Positions 52,661 through 60,738 of a DNA stretch of 64,000 nt are shown in pieces. Made by a program: the position numbers and the translations under genes. The notes beneath the pieces are model-generated. The model saw only the letters and a list, made by a program, of their open reading frames with translations. It had not been told where the DNA came from and did not search any database. The DNA comes from Azotobacter chroococcum (GTDB lineage: Bacteria > Pseudomonadota > Gammaproteobacteria > Pseudomonadales > Pseudomonadaceae), in NCBI RefSeq assembly GCF_004339665.1, contig NZ_SMMU01000014.1, forward strand, positions 47,517 to 111,516, in the 5' to 3' direction. Numbering within the stretch: position 1 is the stretch's first letter; the number at the start of each line of letters is the position of its first letter.

Positions 52661-53200
52661 ATGAGCCAGGCCCTCGACGCGCTGCGCCACGAGCACGACG
52701 CGATCCTTTCCACCCTGAAGATTCTCCGCTGCATGGCCGAGCGGGCCCTGCAGGGCAATGCCGATGCCGACGACATCGCCGCGCTGCTCGGCTTCCTGCA
52801 GGAGTTCGTCGACAAATGCCATCACGGCAAGGAGGAGGGGCTGCTGTTCCCGGCCCTGCAGCGGGTCGACCTCGCGCATCAGGGCGAACTGGTCGGCGAG
52901 CTGACTGCCGAGCACGAGCAGGGCCGCGCCCTGGTCGGTGCCCTGCGCCAGGCCAGCACGCCGGTCCTCGATGCCGAGGCGTTCGCCGCGGCCGCCGAGG
53001 CCTATGCGGTATTCCTCGAGCGGCACATCGACAAGGAGAACGACGTGCTTTTCCCCCAGGCCGAGCAGGCGCTCGGCGCGGACGAGCTGGAAGGACTGGG
53101 GCAGGCCTTCGCCGACTTCGAGCTGCAGGCCATCGGGCCGGGCCGGCACGAAGAGCTGCACGACCTGCTACACCGCTGGAAGGCCGCGTATGCCGGCTGA
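52661..53200 (+). CDS. Hemerythrin-like domain protein
   Basis: A 179-residue four-helix protein with a likely non-heme di-iron site. Candidate ligands: H12 (RHEHDAIL), H54/H55 with E58/E59 (CHHGKEEGLLFP), H85 (AEHEQGR), H122 and E126 (RHIDKENDVLFP). The repeated H-x3-E pattern is that of bacterial hemerythrins that bind oxygen or NO or repair iron centres. The start MSQALDALRHEHD was chosen because AGGAG lies 7 bases upstream. It is 107 bp after glgB, and function beyond the domain is unknown. Confidence 0.88.
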   Translation: MSQALDALRHEHDAILSTLKILRCMAERALQGNADADDIAALLGFLQEFVDKCHHGKEEGLLFPALQRVDLAHQGELVGELTAEHEQGRALVGALRQASTPVLDAEAFAAAAEAYAVFLERHIDKENDVLFPQAEQALGADELEGLGQAFADFELQAIGPGRHEELHDLLHRWKAAYAG

Positions 53201-53214
53201 AGGCTGACGCTGCC

Positions 53215-53910
53215 TCAGACCTCCGCCGCCTCGAGCCCCTTGTAGGCATGCTGCAGCCAGATCTTCAGCCGCTGCCGTTCCAGCAGACTCAGGGCGTCGG
53301 GGCCGGCCGTGTCGCGGTTCTGCGCCGCCCAGAAGCTGTAGCCGTTGCGGTCGATCTTGTTCATCACCGGCGGGTGCAGGCGCTTCAGGTCGATGACGGC
53401 GGCATTCAGATCCTCGGCGCGCTGCTGCACCTCGGCGCTCTCCAGGGCCGTGAAGTCGTTGTCGCGCAGCTGGTTGCGGACCAGCACGTAGTCGAGGCGG
53501 GAGCCGAACTGTTCGAGCAGCCTTTCCAGCAGATCCACCGAATCCCTGCCCGAATCCATGACGTTCCAGTAGCGGATGGCGATGCCCAGCTCTTCGGCCA
53601 GCTCCAGCACGCCCGACTCTTCCATCCACTGGGTGAGCGGCCGGTGGGTCTGCGCGGCGAGGTCGACCAGGATGCGCTGCTCCGGCAGCTCGGTGGCGGT
53701 CTCGACGATAGCATCCAGGCTCTGGTAGCTGTCGATGATGGTGGGCGAGGCGTAGTCGCCGTAGTAGCGCAGCAGCGCGCCATGGGATCTGTCGGTGTCG
53801 AAGCCGATGAAAGGCAGGTCGCGATCGATCATGTACTGGGCCAGCAGACGGGCGACGACAGATTTGCCTACGCCACCTTTTTCGCCGCCAACCAGATGAA
53901 TGGTCGTCAT
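53215..53910 (-). CDS. Orphan ParA/MinD-like P-loop ATPase
   Basis: A 231-residue deviant Walker A ATPase: GGEKGGVGKS (8-17) with both the signature K11 and K16. A Walker-A' region IGFDTDRSHG follows at about 34-43, and ILVDLAAQTH near residue 80 is the switch II position. There is no ParB, MinE or plasmid partner nearby. GAGGAAAAC before ATG 53910 sets the start. The second half is unlike ParA and may define a subgroup related to mobilisation MobD-type proteins; I cannot assign cargo. It converges on the hemerythrin gene with 14 bp between stops. Confidence 0.75.
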   Translation of the reverse strand: MTTIHLVGGEKGGVGKSVVARLLAQYMIDRDLPFIGFDTDRSHGALLRYYGDYASPTIIDSYQSLDAIVETATELPEQRILVDLAAQTHRPLTQWMEESGVLELAEELGIAIRYWNVMDSGRDSVDLLERLLEQFGSRLDYVLVRNQLRDNDFTALESAEVQQRAEDLNAAVIDLKRLHPPVMNKIDRNGYSFWAAQNRDTAGPDALSLLERQRLKIWLQHAYKGLEAAEV

Positions 53911-54004
53911 GTTTTCCTCTTGCGCGGGGTTGTTCATCGAGAAATTGTACAGGCGATCCTGACGCCTTTTCATGACCAACGGATAACGACCCCGTCTTTT
54001 CGGA

Positions 54005-54427
54005 TCAGGGACGCTCCGGGCGCACCTCCTCCTGGGCGGCAGCGAGCAGTTCGCGCAGGATGCCGCAGTCGCCGGCCAGCCGTCCGGTGGCGCAGCGCCC
54101 GCGCAGGGCGGACAGCTGGCGCTCCAGCGCCTGCAGGCTCGCAAGGCGCGCGCGCACCCGTTCCAGCTGCGTTTCGATCAGCCGGTCGACGTCGGTGCAG
54201 TCGGTTTCCGGATGCAGCAGGAATTCCAGCAGGCACCTGATTTCGGCGAGGGGAATGTCCAGCGCCCGGCAGTGGCGGACAAAGGCCAGCCGCTCCAGGT
54301 GCTCCGTGCCGTAGATGCGGTAGCCGTTGCTGCCGCGCGCAGGGGCGGGGAGCAGGCCGGCCTTCTCGTAGTAGCGGATGGTTTCGGTGTCGACGCCGGT
54401 GGCCCTGGCCAGTTCGCCGATGCGCAT
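54005..54427 (-). CDS. cadR: MerR-family Cd(II)/Pb(II)-responsive regulator (CadR/PbrR type)
   Basis: A 140-residue metal sensor. Winged-helix MerR domain at the start (MRIGELARATGVDTETIRYY), dimer helix (about 80-110), and Cys residues at 77, 112 and 121. In CadR the metal Cys are at 77, 112 and 119, so the C-terminal loop is two residues longer here. It faces a cation transporter across a promoter with the family operator, supporting its role as activator of that gene. Metal specificity is inferred from the Cys pattern. Confidence 0.87.
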   Translation of the reverse strand: MRIGELARATGVDTETIRYYEKAGLLPAPARGSNGYRIYGTEHLERLAFVRHCRALDIPLAEIRCLLEFLLHPETDCTDVDRLIETQLERVRARLASLQALERQLSALRGRCATGRLAGDCGILRELLAAAQEEVRPERP

Positions 54428-54473
54428 GGGGTTTTCTCCACGAATAGGTTCCACAGGCTCGATGGTAGCCGTC

Positions 54474-54504
54474 TTGACCCTGGAGTCACTACAGGGTGTG
54501 CAAT
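54474..54504 (+). promoter_or_regulatory. MerR-type promoter/operator of the cation transporter gene
   Basis: -35 TTGACC (54474-54479) and -10 TGCAAT (54499-54504) are separated by 19 bp, the overlong spacer of MerR-controlled promoters. Between them lies a dyad with perfect 6-bp arms, ACCCTG (54477) and CAGGGT (54492), 9 bp apart. It is close to known CadR/PbrR operators. Confidence 0.85.
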
Positions 54505-54532
54505 GCCGGAAAATTTCCCGAGGAGAACCGCC

Positions 54533-55168
54533 ATGCCCTGCTGCACTTCCTGCTCGTCGACGCCCACGGCCGGCCCGCGCTTTCGCAGGGCCCTGTGGGT
54601 GGCCCTGTTCATCAACGTGGCGATGTTCGCCGTGGAAATCGGCGCCGGGATCAAGTCGGGCTCGGTGTCGCTGCTGGCCGATGCCGTGGACTTCGCCGGC
54701 GATGCCGCCAACTACGCCATCTCCCTCGCCGTGCTGGCCATGGGCCTGGCCTGGCGGTCGCGGGCGGCGCTGGTCAAGGGCCTGAGCATGGCGGCATTCG
54801 GCATCTTCGTGGTGGCCAAGGCCGGCTGGAGCGCCTTCGCCGGCATACCGCCCGAGCCGCTGACCATGGGCGTGGTCGCCAGCCTGGCGCTGCTCGCCAA
54901 TGCCGGCGTGGCGCTGATGCTCTACGCCTTCCGCGACGGCGACGCCAACATGCGCTCGGTCTGGCTGTGCAGCCGCAACGACGCCATCGGCAACCTGGCG
55001 GTGATGATCGCCGCGGCCGGCGTGTTCGGCACCGGCTCGGGCTGGCCGGACCTCCTGGTGGCGTTGCTGATGGGCGCCCTGGCGCTCAGCGCGGGGGTCG
55101 CCGTAGTGCGTCAGGCGCGCCAGGAGCTGGGGTCGGTCTCTGTCCAGGTGCCGACGCAGATCCTGTGA
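54533..55168 (+). CDS. Cation diffusion facilitator-like transporter, short
   Basis: A 211-residue membrane protein with about six helices. Metal-site residues of the CDF family are recognisable in TM2 (LLADAVDFAGDAANY) and TM5 (SRNDAIGNLAVM). It lacks the C-terminal cytoplasmic domain of about 90 residues found in full CDF exporters. The N-terminus is Cys-rich (MPCCTSCSS). The start is set by AGGAG 7 bases upstream of ATG 54533; an earlier ATG at 54503 would overlap the promoter -10. It is likely induced by CadR and exports a divalent metal. Confidence 0.83.
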   Translation: MPCCTSCSSTPTAGPRFRRALWVALFINVAMFAVEIGAGIKSGSVSLLADAVDFAGDAANYAISLAVLAMGLAWRSRAALVKGLSMAAFGIFVVAKAGWSAFAGIPPEPLTMGVVASLALLANAGVALMLYAFRDGDANMRSVWLCSRNDAIGNLAVMIAAAGVFGTGSGWPDLLVALLMGALALSAGVAVVRQARQELGSVSVQVPTQIL

Positions 55169-55245
55169 GGAGGGCTGGCCATGGACGGCATGCCTGCGTG
55201 CCGCCGGCGCTTGCCGGATCGCCTTTCGGGAAGGCCGGGCAAACT

Positions 55246-55281
55246 TGTACAAAGGCTATATTCTGTAGCTGACTTGTATAA
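55246..55281 (+). promoter_or_regulatory. Candidate LitR-type light-response box upstream of the photolyase cluster
   Basis: TGTACA at 55246-55251, then 12 bp, then TGTAGC at 55264-55269, close to the T(G/A)TACA-N12-TGTA(C/T)A box I recall for class II LitR in Pseudomonas putida; the second half matches 4 of 6. A ten-base direct repeat ACTTGTACAA / ACTTGTATAA starts at 55243 and 55272. It sits 18-56 bp before the DUF6482 ATG. No litR gene is in the window. Confidence 0.45.
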
Positions 55282-55298
55282 GTTTGCGAGGTGTCCAG

Positions 55299-55616
55299 AT
55301 GAACATGCAGCAGCTTTTCGACCAGGCCCGGAACGGGCAGGTCGATGAACTCAACCTGATCTCCCTGGAAGGTGGCATCTATCTGCTGGAGGCGCATCAG
55401 GCCGGCCAGCGCCGCCTGCTGGTGGACGATGCCGGCACCACCCTGCATCTGCGCTCGGTCGAGCATGCCCGCGACCTGCTGCAGGGCCTGCCCAGCGTGC
55501 CTTTCTACCTGCTGCACACTGTGGTGCATTCGGAGATGTGCGGCTTCAGCGACGGTCCCCAGCAGCCCCTGCGCGTGCCGATCGCCCTGCAGTCGGCCTG
55601 GATGAGCGATGACTGA
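55299..55616 (+). CDS. DUF6482-like small protein
   Basis: A 105-residue cytoplasmic protein: MNMQQLFDQARNGQVDELNL, then a small alpha/beta domain with LHLRSVEHARDLLQGLPSVP. It resembles a family (DUF6482) found in pseudomonads; function unknown. GAGG lies 8 bases before the ATG. It overlaps the photolyase gene by 8 bp, so it is co-translated with it and probably part of the same light or damage response. Confidence 0.75.
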   Translation: MNMQQLFDQARNGQVDELNLISLEGGIYLLEAHQAGQRRLLVDDAGTTLHLRSVEHARDLLQGLPSVPFYLLHTVVHSEMCGFSDGPQQPLRVPIALQSAWMSDD

Positions 55617-57159
55617 CCAGCCTCCGCCCGCGCGGCGCCTCGCCCTGGTGCTGGGCGACCAGCTGTCCTTCGAGCTGGCCTCCCTGCGTGGCCTCGATCC
55701 GCGCCAGGATGCCGTGCTGCTCGCCGAGGTGCGGGAAGAGGTCACTCGTGTGCCTTATCACCCGAAGAAGATCGCGCTGATCTTCAGCGCCATGCGCCAT
55801 TTCGCCGAGGCCCTGCGCCGGCGCGGCTTCCGCGTGCACTACGTGACCCTCGACGATCCGGACAACTGCGGTTCGCTGCCCGGCGAGCTGGTCCGCTGGG
55901 CCGACCGGCTGAGGACCGGCGAGGTGCATCTCACCGAGTGCGGCGACTGGCGCCTGGAGCAGTCGCTGCGCCACTGCGGCCTGCCGCTGGTCTGGCATGC
56001 CGATACGCGCTTTCTCTGCGGGCGTGCCGAATTCGCCCGCTGGGCCGTCGACCGCCAGCCGCTGCGCATGGAGTTCTTCTACCGGGAGATGCGCCGCAAG
56101 AGCGGCCTGCTGCTGGACGCCGACGGCGCGCCGCTGGGCGGCGGCTGGAACTACGATGGGCAGGGCCGCAAGCCCCTGCCGGCCGGCGTCGAGGCACCGA
56201 TGGCGGTGCGCTTCGCCCCCGACGTCATCACCCGCGAGGTGCTGGCGCTGGTCGGCAGCCAGTTCGCCGGGCATCCCGGCGTCCTCGACGGCTTCGACTA
56301 TCCGGTCAGCCACGGCGAGGCCCAGGCGCTCTGGCAGCACTTTCTCGACTTCGCCCTGCCGGCCTTTGGCGACTACCAGGACGCCATGGCCAGCGGCGAG
56401 CCCTTCCTGTTCCACGCGCGGATCGGCGCGGCGCTGAACCTCGGCCTGCTCGACCTGCGCCGGCTCTGCGCGGACGTCGAGGAGGCCTGCCGCTCGGGAC
56501 GGGTGTCGCTGGGCGTCGCCGAAGGCTTCATCCGCCAGCTGATCGGCTGGCGCGAATACGTGCGCGGCATCTACTGGCTGCAGATGCCCGACTACGCGAC
56601 GCGCAACGCCTTCGGCAACCGCCGGCCGCTGCCGGCCTTCTACTGGACCGGGCAGACGCGGATGAACTGCCTGCGCCAGACCATCGGCCAGACCCTCAAG
56701 CACGCCTACGCCCACCACATCCAGCGGCTGATGGTCACCGGCAACTTCGCCCTGCTCGCCGGCATCGTCCCGCGGCAGGTCTGCGACTGGTATCTGGCGA
56801 TGTACCTGGACGCCTTCGACTGGGCCGCGCTGCCCAACACCCTGGGCCTGGCGATGCACGCCGACGGCGGCTACCTCGCCTCCAAGCCCTGCTGCGCCAG
56901 CGGCCAGTACATCCGTCGCATGTCCGACTATTGCGCGAGCTGTGCCTATCGGGTCAGCGAGAGCACCGGCGAGCAGGCCTGTCCGTTCAACGCCCTGTAC
57001 TGGCACTTCCTCATGCGTCACCGCCGCCAGCTCGAGGCCAATCCGCGCCTGGGCATGGTCTACAGGACCCTCGCGCGGATGCCGGAAACCCGCCAGCAGG
57101 CGCTCTGGCGGCGCGGCGAAGATCTGCTGGCGCGGCTCGCGGCGGAGGACGGACTGTGA
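55609..57159 (+). CDS. Iron-sulfur cryptochrome/photolyase family protein (FeS-BCP, PhrB-like)
   Basis: A 516-residue flavoprotein of the prokaryotic (6-4) photolyase group, whose characterised member is Agrobacterium PhrB. The N-terminal Rossmann-like antenna domain starts RRLALVLGDQLSFE; the C-terminal FAD domain contains EGFIRQLIGWREYVRGIYW. Four cluster Cys are present: C354, C442, C445 and C458, the same spacing as the PhrB 4Fe-4S ligands (350, 438, 441, 454). Likely repairs (6-4) photoproducts or senses light. Coupled to DUF6482 (8-bp overlap) and DUF2256 (4-bp overlap). Confidence 0.93.
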   Translation: MTDQPPPARRLALVLGDQLSFELASLRGLDPRQDAVLLAEVREEVTRVPYHPKKIALIFSAMRHFAEALRRRGFRVHYVTLDDPDNCGSLPGELVRWADRLRTGEVHLTECGDWRLEQSLRHCGLPLVWHADTRFLCGRAEFARWAVDRQPLRMEFFYREMRRKSGLLLDADGAPLGGGWNYDGQGRKPLPAGVEAPMAVRFAPDVITREVLALVGSQFAGHPGVLDGFDYPVSHGEAQALWQHFLDFALPAFGDYQDAMASGEPFLFHARIGAALNLGLLDLRRLCADVEEACRSGRVSLGVAEGFIRQLIGWREYVRGIYWLQMPDYATRNAFGNRRPLPAFYWTGQTRMNCLRQTIGQTLKHAYAHHIQRLMVTGNFALLAGIVPRQVCDWYLAMYLDAFDWAALPNTLGLAMHADGGYLASKPCCASGQYIRRMSDYCASCAYRVSESTGEQACPFNALYWHFLMRHRRQLEANPRLGMVYRTLARMPETRQQALWRRGEDLLARLAAEDGL

Positions 57160-57275
57160 ATAAGGCGGAGCTGCCGCTCGCCTGGCGCCGGAAGTGGGCG
57201 CGCTGCCGGGACGAGGTGCAGGTGCGCTACTGCTCGGAGCGCTGCCGGCGCCGGCGGACTGTGCTGGCGCGCTGA
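57156..57275 (+). CDS. DUF2256-like mini-protein, shortened
   Basis: A 39-residue frame starting GTG inside the photolyase stop (GTGA): VNKAELPLAWRRKWAR, then VRYCSERCRRRR. The C-terminal half is the DUF2256 signature, a tiny zinc-ribbon-like protein that is often next to cryptochrome/photolyase genes. The usual first Cys pair (a CPVCGRPF-like segment before WRRKWAR) is missing, leaving C17, C26 and C30. Translation is likely coupled to the photolyase gene. Whether it still folds is unknown. Confidence 0.65.
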   Translation: MNKAELPLAWRRKWARCRDEVQVRYCSERCRRRRTVLAR

Positions 57276-57369
57276 GCGGAGCTTTCCCAAGGTTTTTACG
57301 GCTTCTTTACGGCAGGGCGCCGGCGGACTGGCAATACTGGCGGCCAATCCGATCTACCCTTGCCTGCCT

Positions 57370-59988
57370 ATGACCCCCACCACGAACGAAGCCGGCGATC
57401 TTGCCGCCCGGGCCGCCGGGACGGCTCCGGAACCCTTCCGCAGCAGCCGGCGCGGCCGGCTCAGGGTCTATCTCGGCGCGGCGCCCGGCGTGGGCAAGAC
57501 CTTCGCCATGCTCCAGTCCGCCGCGGAGCTGCAGCGCCAGGGCATCGACCTGCGGGTCGGCAGCCTCGACTGCGCCGGCCGCACCGAGCCTCTGCAGGCG
57601 CGGCTCGCCGCGCTGCCGGGCGGCCGGGATGCGGCCGGCAAGCTGGACCTCGACGCGCTGCTGGCCCGTCCGCCGGCCCTGCTGCTGATCGACCGCCTGG
57701 CCGGCGCCAATCCGCCCGGCAGCCGCCATGCCCAGCGCTGGCAGGATGTGCAGGAGCTGCTCGCCGCCGGCATCGACGTGCATACCACCCTCGATGTGTT
57801 GCACCTGGAAAGCCTGAAGAACCGGGTCGAGGCCCTCACCGGGCAGCCGGTGACCGAGACGGTGCCCGACTGGCTGCTGGAGGAGGCCCATGAGGTATTG
57901 CTGATCGACTGCCTGCCGGCCGAGCTGCCGGACCATGTCTTCGATCTGACCACCCTGGCCGCGCTGCGCGCCCTGGCCCTGCAGGTGGTGGCCGGGCGCG
58001 CCGACAGCGAGGTGCAGCGCCGCTATCGGCCTTCCGGCCGCACGGCACCGGCGGTGCTCGGCCGCCTGCTGGTGGCGGTGGACGGCGACGAGCAGGCCGA
58101 ACAGCTGGTGCGCCATGCCAGCCGGGTGGCACGGCGCCGCCAGCTGCCCTGGAGCCTGGTCCACGTGGACGACGGCCGCGCGCGCAGCGCGGAGTCCCGC
58201 CGGCTGCTGCAGGCGGCCCGGCAGCTGGCCGAGCGCCTCGGCGGCGAGGTGGTCGGCCTGCTTGGCGAGGAGGTCGCCAGCACCCTGCTGCGCCACGTCC
58301 GGGAGCGCCGCGCCAGCGTGCTGCTGGTCGGCCGCCGGCGCCGCGGCTGGTTCGGTCGGGGCGTGGTGGAGCGCCTGTTGCGCCAGGGACGCGGCCTGGA
58401 GATCGATGTGCTGGCCGCCGAGGAGGCGCCTGCCGCCCCGGCGTTCGCCACGCACGAGCACGCGGCCGGCCCGTTCGACTATGGCCTGGCGCTGCTCGCC
58501 ACGCTGCTGGCCAGCCTTGCGGCCTGGGGCATCTCCCGGCTGCTGGCGCTGCCGAACATATCCCTGGTGTTCCTCGTCGCCGTCCTGCTGGTCGCCGTGC
58601 GCAGCGGCCTGGGCCCCGCGCTGTGCTGCGCGCTGCTGTCCTTCGTCGCCTACGACCTGCTGTTCGTCTCGCCGACCTTCTCGCTGACCGTGCAGCATCA
58701 TGCGGATGTGCTGACCCTGTCGTTCTTCCTCTTCATGGCCATGCTGACGGGCAACCTGGCGACCCGCCAGCGCCGGCAGATGCAGGTGCTGCGCGAGACC
58801 CAGGCGGAAACCGCGGAGCTGCTCGAGCTGACCCGCAAGCTGAGCGCCGCCACCGACCGCCGCGCGGTGCTGGCGGTGGCCGTGGAGCAGTTTGCCGCCT
58901 GGCGCGATCTCGACGTCTGCCTGCTCGGCTCCGATGGCGCCGGCGGGCTGCGGGTCGAGGCGGGCGTCGCGGGCGGCCTCGGCGAAGCCGAACGGGCCGC
59001 CGCCGAGTGGGTCTGGCAGCACGAGCTGCCGGCCGGCCTCGGCACCGACACCCTGCCCGGCGGGCGCTGGTGGTGGTGGCCGCTGTCCGGCGAGGAGGGG
59101 CCGCTGGCCCTGCTCGGCATCGCGCCCAGGGACCGCCGGCCGCTGCCGGCGAGCCGCCGCGGCCTGCTGGTCGCCCTCTGCCAGCCACTGGCCCAGGCCC
59201 TGGCGCGGGCCCAACTGGCCGAGGAGCTGCAGGCCGCCCGCCTGCGCGGGGAAACCGAGCAGCTGCGCAGCGCCCTGCTGGCCTCGGTGTCCCACGACCT
59301 GCGCACGCCGCTCACCGTCATGCACGGCGCCATCGACAGCCTGCTGACCCTGGACGGGCAGATCGGCGCGGCGGACCGCCGCGAGCTCCTGGAGAGCACC
59401 CGCGACGAGGCCGCGCGGCTGGACCGCTACATCCAGAACCTGCTGGACATGACCCGCCTCGGCCACGGCGGTCTCAAGCTGGAGCGCGACTGGGTGGCAC
59501 CGGCGGACATCGTCGCCAGCTCCCTGCAGCGCCTGCGCCCGCTGCTGGCGCCCTTCGTCCTGGAGACCCGCATCCCGGAGGAGCTGCCGCTGCTGCATGT
59601 GCATGCGGCACTCATCGAGCAGGCGCTGGTCAACGTGTTGGAGAACGCCGCGCGCTTCTCGCCCCCCGGCGGGCGGCTGCGGGTGGCGGTCGAGAGCGAC
59701 GGCGCCGAGCTGCGCCTGTCGGTGAGCGACCAGGGGCCGGGCATTCCGCCGGCCGAGCGGGAGAAGATCTTCGACATGTTCTACACCGTCGCCCGCGGCG
59801 ACCGCGGCGGCCCCGGCACCGGTCTGGGCCTGGCGATCTGCCAAGGCATCCTCGGCGCCCACGGCGGGCGGGTGACGGTGGGCGAGGGGCTGGACGGGCA
59901 GGGCGCCACCCTGAGCCTGCACCTGCCGCTGCCGCTGCAGCCGCCGGGCGATGCCGAGCATGAATACGAGCCGGTGACCGCGCCATGA
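57370..59988 (+). CDS. kdpD: Osmosensitive K+ sensor histidine kinase KdpD, divergent N-terminus
   Basis: An 872-residue sensor kinase. Order: KdpD N-terminal domain with Walker A GAAPGVGKT (36-44), a Usp-like domain (about 225-350), four close membrane helices (about 375-475), GAF, HisKA with phospho-acceptor H642 (SVSHDLRTPL), and HATPase with NVLENAARFSPPGG and GTGLGLAI. The N-terminal domain looks degenerate: the Walker B DELA is DRLA, ETHGR is replaced by DCAGR, and about 18 residues are missing before ALRALALQ. It is followed by kdpE and kup, not preceded by kdpFABC. Confidence 0.92.
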   Translation: MTPTTNEAGDLAARAAGTAPEPFRSSRRGRLRVYLGAAPGVGKTFAMLQSAAELQRQGIDLRVGSLDCAGRTEPLQARLAALPGGRDAAGKLDLDALLARPPALLLIDRLAGANPPGSRHAQRWQDVQELLAAGIDVHTTLDVLHLESLKNRVEALTGQPVTETVPDWLLEEAHEVLLIDCLPAELPDHVFDLTTLAALRALALQVVAGRADSEVQRRYRPSGRTAPAVLGRLLVAVDGDEQAEQLVRHASRVARRRQLPWSLVHVDDGRARSAESRRLLQAARQLAERLGGEVVGLLGEEVASTLLRHVRERRASVLLVGRRRRGWFGRGVVERLLRQGRGLEIDVLAAEEAPAAPAFATHEHAAGPFDYGLALLATLLASLAAWGISRLLALPNISLVFLVAVLLVAVRSGLGPALCCALLSFVAYDLLFVSPTFSLTVQHHADVLTLSFFLFMAMLTGNLATRQRRQMQVLRETQAETAELLELTRKLSAATDRRAVLAVAVEQFAAWRDLDVCLLGSDGAGGLRVEAGVAGGLGEAERAAAEWVWQHELPAGLGTDTLPGGRWWWWPLSGEEGPLALLGIAPRDRRPLPASRRGLLVALCQPLAQALARAQLAEELQAARLRGETEQLRSALLASVSHDLRTPLTVMHGAIDSLLTLDGQIGAADRRELLESTRDEAARLDRYIQNLLDMTRLGHGGLKLERDWVAPADIVASSLQRLRPLLAPFVLETRIPEELPLLHVHAALIEQALVNVLENAARFSPPGGRLRVAVESDGAELRLSVSDQGPGIPPAEREKIFDMFYTVARGDRGGPGTGLGLAICQGILGAHGGRVTVGEGLDGQGATLSLHLPLPLQPPGDAEHEYEPVTAP

Positions 59989-60683
59989 ACGGTGCCCAGC
60001 AGAGCATCCTGGTGGTCGAGGACGAGGCGCAGATCCGCAAGTTCCTGCGCATCAGCCTGGTCGCCCAGGGCTACCGGGTGCTGGAGGCCGGCTGCGGCCG
60101 CGAGGGACTGGCGCAGGCCCGCGAGGCGCGGCCCGACCTGCTGGTGCTCGACCTCGGCCTGCCGGACATGGATGGCCAGGAGCTGCTCGTCGAGCTGCGC
60201 CGGGACTCCCAGGTGCCGGTGCTGGTGCTTTCGGTGCGCGCCGGCGACGGCGAGAAGGTGCTGGCGCTGGACGGTGGTGCCAACGACTACGTGACCAAGC
60301 CCTTCAGCATCCGCGAGCTGCTCGCCCGGGTGCGCGTGCTGCTGCGCCGGACGTCTCCGCCCGGGCAGTCGCCGGGCACGGTGCAGTGCGGCCCGCTGAC
60401 GGTGGACCTGGACGGCCGGCGGGTCGGCCTCGGCGGTCGGGACATCGCCCTGACCCGCAAGGAATACGACGTGCTGGCCGCGCTCGCCCGCCACCCGGGG
60501 CGGGTCGTCACCCAGCAGCAGCTGCTCCGCGACATCTGGGGACCGACCCATGTCGAGGACAGCCATTACCTTCGGGTGGTGGTCGGCCACCTGCGCCAGA
60601 AGCTCGGCGACGACCCCGCCGATCCCCGTTTCATCGTCACCGAGGCCGGCATCGGCTACCGCCTGCGCGAGCATGCCCCATGA
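59985..60683 (+). CDS. kdpE: Response regulator KdpE
   Basis: A 232-residue OmpR/PhoB-type regulator. The receiver domain has acidic pocket E12-D13, phospho-acceptor D56 (LVLDLGLPD) and the TKPF lysine. The C-terminal winged helix runs from about residue 130 ([38 protein letters not shown]). It overlaps kdpD by 4 bp. KdpE normally activates kdpFABC; here the adjacent transport gene is kup, 55 bp downstream. Confidence 0.94.
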   Translation: MNGAQQSILVVEDEAQIRKFLRISLVAQGYRVLEAGCGREGLAQAREARPDLLVLDLGLPDMDGQELLVELRRDSQVPVLVLSVRAGDGEKVLALDGGANDYVTKPFSIRELLARVRVLLRRTSPPGQSPGTVQCGPLTVDLDGRRVGLGGRDIALTRKEYDVLAALARHPGRVVTQQQLLRDIWGPTHVEDSHYLRVVVGHLRQKLGDDPADPRFIVTEAGIGYRLREHAP

Positions 60684-60738
60684 GACGAGCGGTCTTCCCC
60701 TGTTCCGGCCCCGCCGGCCATTTTCCAGGAGTGCATTC

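Noticed and set aside
54503..54532. Earlier ATG (54503) for the cation transporter
   Set aside because: It overlaps the -10 of the MerR-type promoter and lacks a ribosome site; ATG 54533 has AGGAG at the right distance.
55169..55245. CRISPR or tandem repeats near the photolyase cluster
   Set aside because: Only a single pair of ten-base direct repeats is present; no spacers or cas genes anywhere in the window.
57307..59961. An 884-codon minus-strand frame opposite kdpD
   Set aside because: Low-complexity Q/R/G/A composition; the plus strand encodes clear kinase motifs in order.
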